Both the position numbers and the translations under genes were made by a program. The notes beneath the pieces are model-generated. The model searched no databases. It saw only the letters and a list, made by a program, of their open reading frames with translations, and was not told the DNA's origin. Positions 24,576 to 36,300 of a stretch of 64,000 bases of DNA are shown one piece after another; the first letter of the stretch is position 1, and the number at the start of each line of letters is the position of its first letter. The DNA comes from Ciborinia camelliae (Eukaryota > Ascomycota > Leotiomycetes > Helotiales > Sclerotiniaceae): the NCBI GenBank assembly GCA_025890175.1, contig JANPYM010000002.1, positions 766,383 to 830,382 of the forward strand, written 5' to 3'.

Positions 24576-25026
24576 GAGGGATTTAGCAAAATTTCTTAGA
24601 TTTTCTAAGCTAGCTAACTCTAGTGGCCCTCAAATAGGTATAGATTTTCGAAGCTAAATTTAAATAGGCATAGCTTTCAAAAGTTTAAATTTTAACCGAA
24701 AGTCCAAGCTTTGAGTTAAACCCTTTTGGGAAAGTAGCTTGCCTATTTGGGAGATAGCAACGTAAGAAACGGCTTTGATAAGTTGTCAAGACCGTTTCTT
24801 ATGTTGCTATCTTTTTGTGGATCCAATTAACCCTTGCAATTCTTATGAAAATTATGAAAAAAGCAACAATGCGTAACGCTAAAACTAAGCGAAATTTAAT
24901 TGGATCTTGATTATTAATCGATTTCAAAAGCTTTGAATGGTCAGTTCGATCCACAAAATCTCTACAAAATCCATTTTAGGCATAGCTAGCAACTTAAGAA
25001 ACTTAAGAAATTTTGCTAAAGACCTC
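24576..25026 (+). mobile_element. MITE-like element, copy 1 (451 bp)
   Basis: It is flanked by TA on both sides (24574-24575 and 25027-25028). Terminal inverted repeats start GAGGGATTTAGCAAAATTTC (left) and, as reverse complement of the right end, GAGGTCTTTAGCAAAATTTC. An almost identical 451-bp copy lies at 48386-48836 in the opposite orientation, also between TA dinucleotides. There is no open reading frame. A 20-bp inner inverted repeat at 24753-24772 / 24792-24811 (one mismatch) can form a hairpin, and GATCCAATTAA recurs inverted about 80 bp away. TA target duplication, TIRs, small size and no coding capacity fit a non-autonomous Tc1/mariner-type (Fot1/pogo-like) element. The superfamily is inference. 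This copy keeps more G+C than copy 2. Confidence 0.88.
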
Positions 25027-25351
25027 TAATGGGAAATCTTTTTGATCATCAATATCTCACATCTCCTCCCGAGGTCTACAGTCTTCTCTACTTGGGCCCT
25101 TCCAACCTTTTACCTTTTTTGATATTGGGCACAAATCCAGGGCATAAGCTTTCGTTAGCCCTTTACTTGGGACCCTCACTCGCAAGCTAGCAGATACGCA
25201 ATTAGGTCTAATTAGGTCAAACTTCCAAATGACAAATGAACTTTAACCTTATCGATGGTCATCTCTTCCGAGACAACCCCACGAGAATCCTGGTATCAAT
25301 CATTTTTACATTTTTACATTTTTACGGAGACTTTTTCATTAAAGTTTATTA

Positions 25352-25404
25352 TTTTGGATTTTGGATTTTGGATTTTGGATTTGGGATTTGGGATTTGGGA
25401 TTTT
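25352..25404 (+). repeat. (TTTTGGAT)n / (TTGGGAT)n microsatellite
   Basis: A tandem array of about seven units of TTTTGGAT changing to TTGGGAT towards its right end. It is non-coding. The apparent open frames across it arise only from its periodicity. Confidence 0.85.
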
Positions 25405-25563
25405 GCGACATCGCAGATTACAAGGATGACCCACCATCTCTCCGAATTTCGGTACAGAGGTCCCCATGCGATGCATGCGTCCTGCACCACGTTTCACACG
25501 GCAGAAAACCAACCCAAAGATATTAACATTTTGACATTTTGGCATTTTAACATGTACGAACAT

Positions 25564-25586
25564 GCTGCTGCTGCTGCTGCTGCTGC
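25564..25586 (+). repeat. (CTG)n trinucleotide repeat
   Basis: Seven to eight perfect CTG units, followed by a GCATGCATGCATG run. Intergenic. Confidence 0.9.
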
Positions 25587-25644
25587 ATGCATGCATGTAT
25601 GGATGCATCATCTTAGTACTTCTCACAGACTTACAGTAGGGGCA

Positions 25645-25695
25645 GTGCACACTGCACATTGCACGCTGCACGCTGCCCACTGCACACTGCACACA
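25645..25695 (+). repeat. CTGCACA-type degenerate tandem repeat
   Basis: About five degenerate units of roughly 10 bp (CTGCACACTG / CTGCACGCTG). Non-coding, upstream of the aldo-keto reductase promoter. Confidence 0.75.
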
Positions 25696-26015
25696 GATTA
25701 GCACCACAATTATAGTCATCATCCAAGTCATCCACTATTTTTCCACGCAGCCACGTTTTTTTCATTACTTTATTTGTGACTTGAAACATTCAGTATCGAA
25801 GATCCTCTTAAGTCTCATCAAAAGTGGCCGCAACACAACGCAACACACAACATTACTCCGTGGAATTCGCCTTGATCCTGTCTTGATCCACGAAGGAGGA
25901 CCTTAAACTCTCCAATAGCTTCCAATCCTAGAAGTTATTCCCTTTAATATAAGGTTACTAGCTCCATACGGAAATTTATTCCTCAGAGATTGGCAGAATC
26001 CGTCACAGTGTCACT

Positions 26016-27236
26016 ATGTCAATCCCCATTTTGAAATTGAACAATGGGGCCCAGATACCGTCGCTAGGATTCGGTACTTTCCATAATGAAGGATCCCCAG
26101 GGAAATGCCACGATGCTGTACTTTGGGCTCTACAATCTGGTTATCGCCATCTTGATTGTGCTTGGTAGTAAGTTCAAGCCCTATGCATAATGCCTCATGT
26201 TTATCCGTTCATCTCAAGTTCTCAACTGTCTTCTCGACATCTCCTGGGCTAATCCCTTCCATCTATCCACTATTTTCCGAGCCCATCCCTTGACGAAGAG
26301 TGTCAAAGTATTGGAAGTATATTATCGTTCGTATTATAGTTCCAAACCATAAAACTAATAGCACACTGCAGTTACAAAAATGAAGAAGAGGTTGGGTCTG
26401 GCTTGCGAGAATTCTTGTCTAGCAACCCAGGTGTCAAACGTTCCGATATCTTCATCACGACGAAAGTGTGGCCTCATCTATGCGGCTCCCCCGAAGATGT
26501 TGAGTGGAGTCTAAATTACAGTTTAGAGAAACTAGGCCTCGATTATGTAGATTCTTTCTTGATGCATTGGCCCTTTGCGGCAGAGAAGACCGACGACTAC
26601 GAGGTCAAGCTCGGAGATGATGGAAAGGTAGAATCCACCAATCGACATCAAATTTTCCTTCGTGATCATACTAACGATCCTGAACAGTACATCATCAAAA
26701 GAGAACTCACTGCCAACCTGGAACCTATCTGGCGCAAATTCGAAGCTCTTAACAAAGCAGGCAAGGCAAAGGCCATCGGAGTATCCAATTTTACCATCTC
26801 AAACCTGGAATCTCTGCTCAAATATGCGGAAATTCCTCCCGCCATCAACCAAGTCGAGATTCATCCCGTCTGGCCTAACACCAAGTTGATCAACTACTGT
26901 TTTTCAAAGAACATACTTCCAGTGGCATATTCACCACTGGGATCTCAAAGTCAGGTTCCCACTACAGGAAAAACAGTGATTCAAAACTCTGAACTCATCT
27001 CAATCGCCGAAAAGAAAGGCGTTAGCATAGGACAGATATTGATTGCTTGGGGTATCAAACGTGGATACGTAGTCCTCCCTATGAGTTCGAATGAGGGGAG
27101 AATCAAGAGCAACGGGACTTTGGTAGAATTAACCGAAGAAGAATTCGAGAGCATGAACAAAGTGGGCGAGGGCAAGGAAACCAGGTTCGTTGATTTGAAA
27201 GATACCTTTGGATGGAATGTATTCGGGGATAAGTAA
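26016..27236 (+). CDS. aldo-keto reductase
   Basis: Two exons, 26016-26167 and 26372-27236, with an intron at 26168-26371 (GTAAGT...CTGCAG, 204 nt, long for this window), give 338 aa. The start MSIPILKLNNGAQIPSLGFG is the typical AKR N-terminus. Splicing joins HLDCAW to YYKNEEEVG, completing the D-x-A-x-x-Y motif. The catalytic tetrad is D47, Y52, K82 (FITTKVW) and H116 (LMHWPF). IGVSNF, NQVEIHPVWPN and YSPLGSQ are the later AKR signatures. Near the C-terminus VLPMSSNEGRIKSN stands where many members have IPKS; Pro-Met replaces Pro-Lys, which may alter NADPH phosphate contacts. It is an NADPH-dependent reductase of aldehydes, ketones or sugars. The substrate is not readable. Cytosolic, no signal peptide. 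Confidence 0.93.
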
Positions 27237-30109
27237 TGGAAGCAAAGAAGCAAGTTGTCGCGTGGTCTACTTACATCGTTCGATTCCACGTCACGTAGAG
27301 TATCACATGAGTATGGAATTACGAAGCATATAATCATATACGTGAACCAAGCACTGCAAATAAGCTGATCTGACCTCTCGTGAGTCGTGATCTTCACAAC
27401 TGCACATGTCATTTGTCTGTCTACTGAATCTGCATCGATTGTCGTCACTGATATCATACTGTATGCACCTACACAGTCACTACTCACAAACAAACATCAC
27501 CTCACACACATGCCGTTAACGAATTGAAGAAATCCAAGAATTTTTTCCTCACATGCGAATCTTCTCACATCTTGCCGCAGAGCCGCACAATATCTGCATT
27601 TACGTTTGCATCTACATTTGCATCTGACTCAGCAACCCCTACTTGCATCCCAAGAACCACTCTGCTGGAACCAAAAGTCGGTGAAGATCGCACCCGTTGA
27701 ACCCTGCGGAGAAAATCGCAATCACTTCTCGTGGAGATTGTTAAAATCATACAAGTGCTGCACGGTAAGCAATGGATACTCCGTATTATTATTGATGGTG
27801 GTATGTGACTGCGCTCGCCTTACCCGTGCTGCGCGCATATACATCCTTGGGCTTTTCCGGCGGAGCGGTACGGATATTGTACATAATACATACTACCTCC
27901 CTACCTACCTCCCTAGCTAGGTACTGTGCATCAATCAATAATGGTCAACCATGATAATAACGATACAATGTAATAACAGCCCCGGAACTCGGTGTAAAAC
28001 TCCACCGATTCATCCTTTTTTCCAAAAATTGATTTATTAGGTGTTGAACATTATATTGGCCCGTTGGCACGTGGGATCCGATTCATCCGAATCATTGAGA
28101 ATTTGAGACATTGCTGATCCTCATCTAAGTGGAGTACCGGGACATATTACTGAATAACCTTATACAAGGCGAGCGCCGAGAATAATGTGTGTATGTAAGA
28201 TTTACCTAGGTAGGTTTGTATGTATGGCATTGTATGTATGTACCTATGTATGCACGGTCAATTTTGTCTCGATGGTCTGGTAATACGGAAAGACTAAACT
28301 CCCGATCTGATTCTCATCTCGCTGGCTAGCACGCATATCGCATACATCTTACATACTACATACATGCATGCATTTACGAGCACAGTATGTATGAATTGTA
28401 TGTTTGTACCGTGTTAATCCTAATTTGTCTAAAAAGCTACCGAGCTAAGATGGAGAGATTTCTGGACTGCACTTCGCCTTACATGAAGTAATATCCATAC
28501 AGAGTAACACCAGTGCATAATCTAGAAGCCTGTCCTGCTGAACGAATTGAATTAATGGCTGCGGGCATAGATAGATAGCATGTGATTGAGTATTCTAAAG
28601 CTGATGTTGGAGGTGGTACTAGTGGGCATCTAGATTCTGGGCAGTAGTAAGGCTATCTATCACATTATCCATCACATCGCATCTTCAATCCAATGATGCT
28701 AATGCACAATGCACCATGCCAATGCTAATTCCAGCTGATCGGTCTCTAACTCCGTCACCGAGTTAGTCGTTAGTGTTGATCCGACTAGTCTTGCGAATCA
28801 CCCCCTTCATTATCTACATCGTCGACGATAGATGATGCTGCACTGTAGTCCTACCACCCCAGTTCCCAATTTTTCTTTGATCCCCTCTCAATATATCCTC
28901 CGAAGCCTCCGTATCCCATTCAACCCTCTCCGTCTCCCTCCTCGCCAGCACAGCATCATCAATTCAATTCGCAGTGAAGACCTCCACCTAGAAATTGTGA
29001 ATATAAAACATCTCCATCATGAGACCCCAAAAAACCCCCATCTCCATCCATACACAGCAGCCTGCATGCAGCATGTAGTCAAACCCCAGCGCCACCATGC
29101 CCCTCACCAAAAAACCCCCCAACGTCCAACTTCCCAGCCATGAAAAATCCTCCAGGATATCTGAGAAGCGTGCCCAAAACCCCTCCATCAAATCAGCCTC
29201 CATACCACAACCCCACAAACAACGGTACACCATCTAACTGGTCTGACGAGCCCTGACGTGAGGCTAAGTAAAATCTGCAAGCCCGCCTCCCTCGACCCCT
29301 TCATTCGCTCCCCCCCAAACATTCTTATGCTGTAGAACCAACCTTCTTCCCCTCTTCCAGTAAGCCGAGCATACACACTGTATATCCACACCGTGCCATC
29401 AATCATACATGATCGTGTACGACCACTTTCGCGGTACGTAAAAAGAACGCCACACATGCCTTCATGCGTGCGCACCGCATCCCACTCGCCCTGTCACTTT
29501 CGAGTCATGATCTCTTACAATATAACACAAATTGATAATGCATTTCCGAAATCGAACCATGGAGAAAAATTTCGTGGAAGCACAATTTCGTTAACAATTG
29601 GTATTGGTATTGAGATTGGAATGGGGATTGTGGATTCGCATCGGAATGTTTTCATGGACACATTCATAAAGATCCATAGCCTAAATGTAAAAAAAACGGC
29701 AATAACTCCCAAGCCAGATCGCCTGAACAGTGCAACCCCCAGTAAAAATACGTGAAAATCCCCAACGTATCATTGAAAAAAAACCCCCCTCCTTCTCCGA
29801 ACCCCCAAAATTCAATTGAGAGGAAAACAATTCATCCCAGCCAGTATAGATCGTGCAAAAAAAAAGAGCAAATCCCCCGCCGCCAAAAAAAACAAGAGAG
29901 TAAAAAAAAGTTGAAGAAAAAAAATCAAAACGATTGGTATTGGTATCCCCGCCCCGCTTGCTTGCACAATCAATCAATCTTGTGGTATAGGTAAGGAAAA
30001 ATGAAAAAGAGCATCAAAAAAAGCGTGAACAAGAAACATGAATAAAAAAAAAACACATGAAAAAAACCGGAAAATTTTTCGTCTCATCTCATTCCCCATC
30101 CGTCATCCC
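27237..30109. other. intergenic between converging AKR and dioxygenase genes
   Basis: 2.9 kb with no supported gene. It has TATG/TACC simple repeats (27885-27920, 28180-28260), a small inverted repeat CTAACTC...GAGTTAG near 28747-28767, C-rich and purine-rich tracts (28830-29200), and A-rich tracts next to the dioxygenase 3' end (29770-30070). Open frames on both strands here have biased low-complexity composition. Confidence 0.55.
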
Positions 30110-31470
30110 TTAATCCGAGCTCATGCTGGAATTCGAGGATTCGGACGTTTCGGAGGATTTATCGTCATGGAGGTGCGCTTCCCATTCAGCCACCGACATG
30201 GGTTTTTCGGTCATGGCTGCCAAGCGGAAAAGGTGACGGGCTTGAATGCGGGAATCGTAGTCTACTGTTGCGGTGTCTATTTATCCCCATTAGCAATGCA
30301 ATTTCCCCCCCCCCCCAAAAAAAGAAGTAGCAGTGATTAAGAAAAGAGTAAACGTACGAAGAGTGCTTCTCCCATCAAACATAACGACCGAGTGTTTCTC
30401 CCATCCAACGCGAGCCTGAAAATCATGACCCATGCAAACGTGATCGACCAGGAATTTCATGAGCATTTCCTTCTCCCCATCCTTGAGCCCGACGATATCG
30501 GTTATAAACTCCGAGTTGAGGTAGAGGGATTTTTCCCCCGATACGGGATGCACGCGAACGATTGGGTGCAGGGAATCGATCGGGTCGGTTCGGACGGTTC
30601 CTCGTGCGGCGCGCGCATAACCAATCATCTTTTGGGATGAGTGGTTGGCCTTGAGGCCTTGGATCATGGCCCTAAAGGTGGGCGAGAGGCGTTTGTAGGC
30701 TTCCACGGTGTCGGCAAAAACGGTATCTCCACCAACGTCGGGGCAAGCTAATACTGGGTGGCTGTTAGAATTGTGGAGATTCTAAGAGCTATGGGTAGAA
30801 ACTTACTGCCAAGCATAATGTATCCAGGGGGCTGTTTTTCGTAGCTGACATCGTGATGCCAGAGTGTGGATGTCAATTTGCGCTTCAAGAAACTTGCGAT
30901 TTCCTCTTCATTGTGATCACGGTGAATGACATGAAAAGGGGGATGTCCTTTGACGGAACCAGAAACAGGCTGAATGCTCAACGGCCCGAAATAGGACATG
31001 AAGTCTTCTTGGAATTTGGGTCCGGCGTGGAGGAAATCGGATTGTTCTCGGAGAACGACAATTTTTCGTTCGGTTATCAAAAGGGCAAGCTCGTCTTTGC
31101 CTTCATCAGACAGCTCCTCCATCTTTACGCCACTCAAAATGGTTCCCATTTTAGGTGTGATATGCTTGGCTTTCACACCACCCTTAAAAAGGTTTGGCTT
31201 GAACTTATTAGCTCGAAGGGCTGGGTCATGGTATTCGAAAGGCTGAACTTCGTCGAACCAGACATCATCTTCCCACTTCGTGTTTGTTAGCTTACTGATA
31301 ATAGGGAATTGAGCCTAAATACTCACTGATGGAAGGTAACTTGGAAATTCCGTTCGACCTTTGGAGGTCTGATCGTATTCATCGGATACATGATTGTATG
31401 GGAGGTTAATATCGTAGCTGATATCTGGGACAGGTACTTCATCCTCTTCTCTAAGTCGACTAGGTGCCAT
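30110..31470 (-). CDS. TauD/TfdA-family 2-oxoglutarate dioxygenase (Jlp1-like)
   Basis: Four exons on the minus strand, 31470-31327, 31275-30807, 30753-30358 and 30276-30110, give 391 aa. Introns are 51, 53 and 81 nt. The Fe-binding triad is H188-x-D190 in TLWHHDVSYE and a distal H337 in RSTLHTATVDYDS, whose codon is split by intron 3 (C|AC). GGDTVFADTVEAY holds the 2-oxoglutarate-contacting Thr. Arg350/354 (ARHLFRLA) follow the distal His as usual. In this family the enzyme couples 2-oxoglutarate decarboxylation to hydroxylation of sulfonates, sulfate esters or similar compounds. Yeast Jlp1 releases sulfite from sulfonates. The acceptor of intron 2 could be CCCAG (30754, used here, giving GILACPDVGG) or TTAG three codons later; the first keeps the spacing expected for the family. 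The C-terminus is Ser/Glu-rich. Confidence 0.93.
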
Positions 31471-33049
31471 GATGGATTTCTTGAATTGGTAAGTTCCGAT
31501 GAAGGCAAAAGAGATGAATGTGATGATTATGTCGAGCTGAAGATGAAGAACTGATATAAATATGTAAGATGGTAGGCAGAGCCTCAAGGGTCTTTGATAA
31601 ATTAAGAACCTAATAGTTGGGTTATCCACGGTTGAAAAACTATCACATACATCTGCAGGTGAAAGGTTGGGTGACAGAAGAACTCTAGGATACCAATTAA
31701 CAACTGGTTTTTAAAATGCGGAGCTCAACGGTCGTCTTGTAGCTTATTATTTTCTTTCCGTCAGATTGGAGACTGTCAGTAATGCAGTAGTAGCACTTTA
31801 GCAAGCGGTGAAGACCCACGATGGTGTGACATGATGCCGGTTGCTGATCGGTCAAGGATACGATGAACATGGGATGATGGAGAAGAGAAAAACCCAGCAA
31901 GGCCTTGTGGGGTCAGTTGCTACAGGGGTTATATATGTGGAATTTCCAGAACATGGTAACCAGTAGGAGATAAAGTTTCCCTCGTAACAAAATGTACTTA
32001 TGATAGTGACGAAGCTTGTATGACCCCTTAAACGCAACGGCCCGTGACACAAAATTGGAGTCGTATTGCGACAAGAAATACCTAAGCATGGTATTAATGC
32101 GAAGGAGTTGAGACATCCTTGCTCAAGCAAGCTAAGTGAACAAGTTAAGTATAGAACGGGAAGAAGTACAGTACAAGAAGAACGACTTTAGATCATCGTG
32201 GAGGATAGTGTACAGGGATCGGTTGATCTTGAGAAGGCTTCAATTAGAGTAGACCCCATAATTTCTTACCTAGCCTAGTTACCTGCAAGAAGGGGATCAG
32301 AAGTTCAGACAGACCTTCACATACACACTACGTGGTGGGTAGATCTAGGAAGCTTCCTCTTTGCGTAAAGTTTGATATAAACTACTGTAACTTCTTTGTT
32401 GGGCATGAGAAAGCGCAAGTGGAGTGTGAAGCGAGCAAGAAGCAACATTCGCTGAAATGTTCTAGCGACTATTCGTGAAACATACACATACATGGGACTT
32501 GTAACTTCCAAGACTATGCAGAATGTACGGAGTACGGAACATGAAATAATAATGTGTGGAAACATTCGGGGGGTCCGGTGTTGAATTGTGGCCTTATCTA
32601 TCGATTTAATTTACGATGATATCCGAAGTGAGCCTTTATTTTCGCCTATTTTGAACTTACAAGCTTAGACCCCGAAGTGCTGGAAATTTGAAATTAGACA
32701 TTAGAAATTTGAAAAAGATGATGTGCATGGCATACATGGGATGTCCAAAGTGGACGTTCACCAGGTTCGCCAGAGTTTCCACCAGGATTATAATATTCAG
32801 TCCCACTGGTTCCATACGTACTAAGGTAGTTTCCATATCCATTTATTATATTCCCACACGCTTGGATTGACATATTGTCCCTATCCATACGCATTTTGAA
32901 CCACAAAAAGATGGATCTTTTTTTGATTCCACAACATCGTTTTTTTTGTTTTTATGCCAAGGCCTACTTAGCTCTGATTCATGAAAGACCCATTGCCCAC
33001 TACTGCTTGCGACTGGTAGCTGGTATCTGTATCTTCAACAAACTCAAAA

Positions 33050-36000
33050 TTTGATGGTTGTAGGTTGTGTAATCACGGATTATCATCCCGTATTTATCCA
33101 ATCAGATGTTTCGACCCTCAACAGGTTGGGTAGTTGTCTGCAAGACTTTTTTTTCTTTGCAGGATTGTTGGCCAACTGTGGTTTCGATGTCACCATTTCG
33201 ATCAGCAGACCGAGATTTGACATGGGCCTGCAGCATCTCAAATTAAATCTCAATTTTTTTGCTTCTGGAGTGTATGCTTCGGGAATGTATCTACAAGCCC
33301 CGTCCAGTGGTGCTCGATTCATCCGCAGAGATTTTCTTCGCTGTTATGGTTACACAGCGTTTAGCAAACGTGCATGAGTATTGGCTAAAATTAGACCGTC
33401 ATGATAATTGATACAGTACCTTGAATGGCTTGAGATAAAGGTTATTAGCTGTAGGAAATAATTGACGGTTTAAGCTCTCCATAACCCAGGTAGTGACTTT
33501 TCGCAAGACAAAATCTGGACCATGCATATATCATGCTACACTTGTGCAGATATCGCATTGCATCAATGGTCCGAGAGTAGAAGGGATAATGGTATCCTTA
33601 GGATGATCAATAATGGTGAAAGAGGAGTCATGATCGACTGCGTAAAAATTGTTGATAGAATAACGATGCACAAGTGGAGGTCATTTGATAACAATTTAAA
33701 GCTCAAGCTGGCTGCAGGATGAAGCTCATGGAAGCTTCACGAGCCATAACAAAAGCTTTTCCGTGCACAAGTGCCGTAGATTTCGTCAAATATGAATAAC
33801 CAAGATGGGGGGGGCTTGCTGGTTTCCTGCATAATTGGTAGTATTTGCTGGATGTATGAGATACATTTCAGAGCTTCTGCTTCTTTCGTTTCCATGGATC
33901 TCTCATTTCTATACCAGATACCCAAGGTTGCGGACATCGGAGGATTGTCAAATTCAGATGATTTTACGATCATGTTCACGAATTCGACCGAGGGGTATTT
34001 GAAACTTCGCGATAGTATTGTCCCAATCGAGAACTAAAGTGGCCCGGAAGATGATTTAATCCACTCTGTAGCAGGTATAAGGATTCTTTTGTTTGTGCCA
34101 TCTAATTAATTGGGATCGCAGGGTTGGCTTGAGGGCGGTGTGAGATACAATATCCATGTATTCAATGAAGTCATTCTTTGATAATGAAGTACTTCCCATG
34201 CCAACACAAAACCCGACATAGAAGCCATGCTGTACAAGGTTTCGAAGCCTGGAATGACCGTTATGAAATTGTGTCGAGAGCGATGAAACCGTATCTCGCT
34301 ACATTTTGTGCGGTTAAGGAATAAACTGTTGTTGACCTAGTTGATCCGTGGCGGCCTCCCTGAGATTTCCCCGAGAGACTTATGCAGCAATACCGAAGTA
34401 CAGAAGTAATGTAGAACACATTTTGGAAGTTCAGTACTCGTAAGGAATTCCCAATACAATCTGATATGGTTTGAGGGAATCCTGCATCATCTTTCGATTA
34501 TGCATTGCGCTGCCAGAAATTATATCGGACGATCAGATGACGAGATGTATTCCTCCAAGACGGTAATTATTAAGAGCTTGATTAGGATTGAGGTAATTGT
34601 GTCTTCCGAGGTGGTGCTTGCCATGCAGAGCTTCCCAATCAGTACATGGCAGGGCCGCATTGAAATTAACTTCAGTCGACCCGATAAGAACCCAGAAGGT
34701 GGGAGTGGCGTGGTTCATACAGTTTATCCAATGCAATGCAGGCTGCCGGTATCATTGATGCAGACTCAGGTGGAGTATGGTATTCTTTGTTCTTTCAATG
34801 TCGTTGATCTTATCCTGTGTGAGATTCCTCAGGGAATTCAAGCTCCGGGAACGGATGGACTTTGCTTTGCCAAAAGAAGACGGCCATTCCTCGTGAATAC
34901 GCTCTCTAATACCGGTGAACTTCAACGAAATCGAGCTGTTCGTTGACCCGGAGTAATGCTTTCAAGAATTGACTTCTCTGAGAACTTTGCGAGTGCAAGA
35001 ATACTGTTCACACATGTTTGAGCTGGCAAGGTTCCAGAGCCGAAGGTTGAAGGCAAATAGGTACCCGGCCGAAAACAGCCTGGGCACCACATTAGGCCAA
35101 GTCATGAATTATCCGTTGCAAGCCATTACCACTTAAACCCATATATGGTAAAAAAGAATTGCTCTGGAGTGTGTGTTCAACCAGCGATTTCACACCCTCA
35201 GTCAAAACCTTCCACCAGCTTTCGAAGAAAGGTTTCCAATTTTGCAATTTGTGGTAATTCAACTGCTAGTCACTGGGAACAATAATGCACGCGCGGTGCC
35301 CCAATAATCCAACTGCAGCTATTGATGTAAAGGACCAAGGCATGTAGCGGTGTGCGGGTATCATCCGCCGACCATGGTGGAAGGTGAGGATTCTCATCTG
35401 CGTGGTTTTATTATTTTATCATCTGTCGAACAAGGCCACTCAGTTCAGGTTTTAAGTTGAGCACCGCAGTCGGGGATGTTGATCCGTTTGTTGTTGAAAT
35501 GAGAGTTTGCAAGTGTTGAAATAATATCCTGGGATAGAGGTGACATTTGACCTCGTTTTGGAAAATTTTCCTTGGATGGTGAATATGATGATAGTAAACA
35601 TATGAAGAATGATGAAACGTAGGAAGGAAGGTACGACCAAAATGGAATCCCGTGCCGTGAAGTCGGTTCCTTCCCTTTGGCTCCACCTGATAGATACTTG
35701 GCGCCACCAAAGTTCCCCTATAGAAGGTTTCCATTAATTGTAAATTTTGATATTTACAAATCCAACCATTTTACTCCGGTTGAAGTACATAGCCTGCAGT
35801 TCGGACTTCGATAGATACTGCAATGGTTTCGAGATCCATTCAAGAACTTTCCTTAGTTCTCTGCGACCTAGGTCAGCTTTCTTGTGCTTCGAAATATCTC
35901 ATCGTAGTGTGCTACTAAATTACTTGCCTTCCTCGCAGTTGGTCGGGTTTGAGGTGTAGCACATCGCTGCCTGTCGCAATAAGATGTCGGATAGATCCTG

Positions 36001-36300
36001 AGTCGTAATTCTGCTTCATCGAACCGAATATTCGCTCTGTTTAGCTTTTAAAGACCGATACGTCATGAAGGTAAATATATCCTGCTTATTGGAGGTTCAA
36101 ATTGACTCGGTAATGCTGAGCACCATGGTGAGACTGGTGTGGAGAAATTGCAACGATGCTCGCTACCGATAAATGGCATTAGATGCTTCTAGAACTTTGG
36201 AAGGCGGGGCTGAGGGGGTTGGTAAGATATCGGTCAACCAATTCTCTGGCCAAATTTCGACTGGTCGTCGAAGCTGCTGTCGTAATTGAATCCTTTTCTC
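33050..36300 (-). pseudogene. possible decayed gene, family not recognised
   Basis: On the minus strand many neighbouring stretches have protein-like composition but lie in different frames with stops between them. Examples, 5' to 3': WPENWLTDILPTPSAPPSKV (about 36160-36290) ending at a GTAGCG that could be a donor; LGRRELRKVLEWISKPLQYL (about 35740-35870); 35411-35734 (108 codons open); NPHLPPWSADDTRTPLH (about 35280-35400); NYHKLQNWKPFFESWWKVLT (about 35090-35270); 34533-34736; SSEFDNPPMSATLGIWYRNE (33740-33980); and 33083-33322. No family was recognised and no splice chain could be completed. A degenerated gene is plausible. An intron-rich live gene or chance cannot be excluded. Confidence 0.25.

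Larger units (their letters stand above)
24138..26015. other. intergenic with MITE copy 1 and microsatellites
   Basis: 1.9 kb. It holds the 3' UTR of the DUF202 gene, the 451-bp MITE-like element at 24576-25026 (listed separately), and three simple repeats: (TTTTGGAT/TTGGGAT)n at 25352-25404, (CTG)n at 25564-25586, and a degenerate CTGCAC-type array at 25645-25695. A long open frame at 23912-24490 is only the shadow and read-through of the DUF202 gene in another frame. Confidence 0.6.

Noticed and set aside
27270..27300. Possible tRNA T-arm (GTTCGATTCC)
   Set aside because: No acceptor stem, D-arm or anticodon arm could be formed around it.
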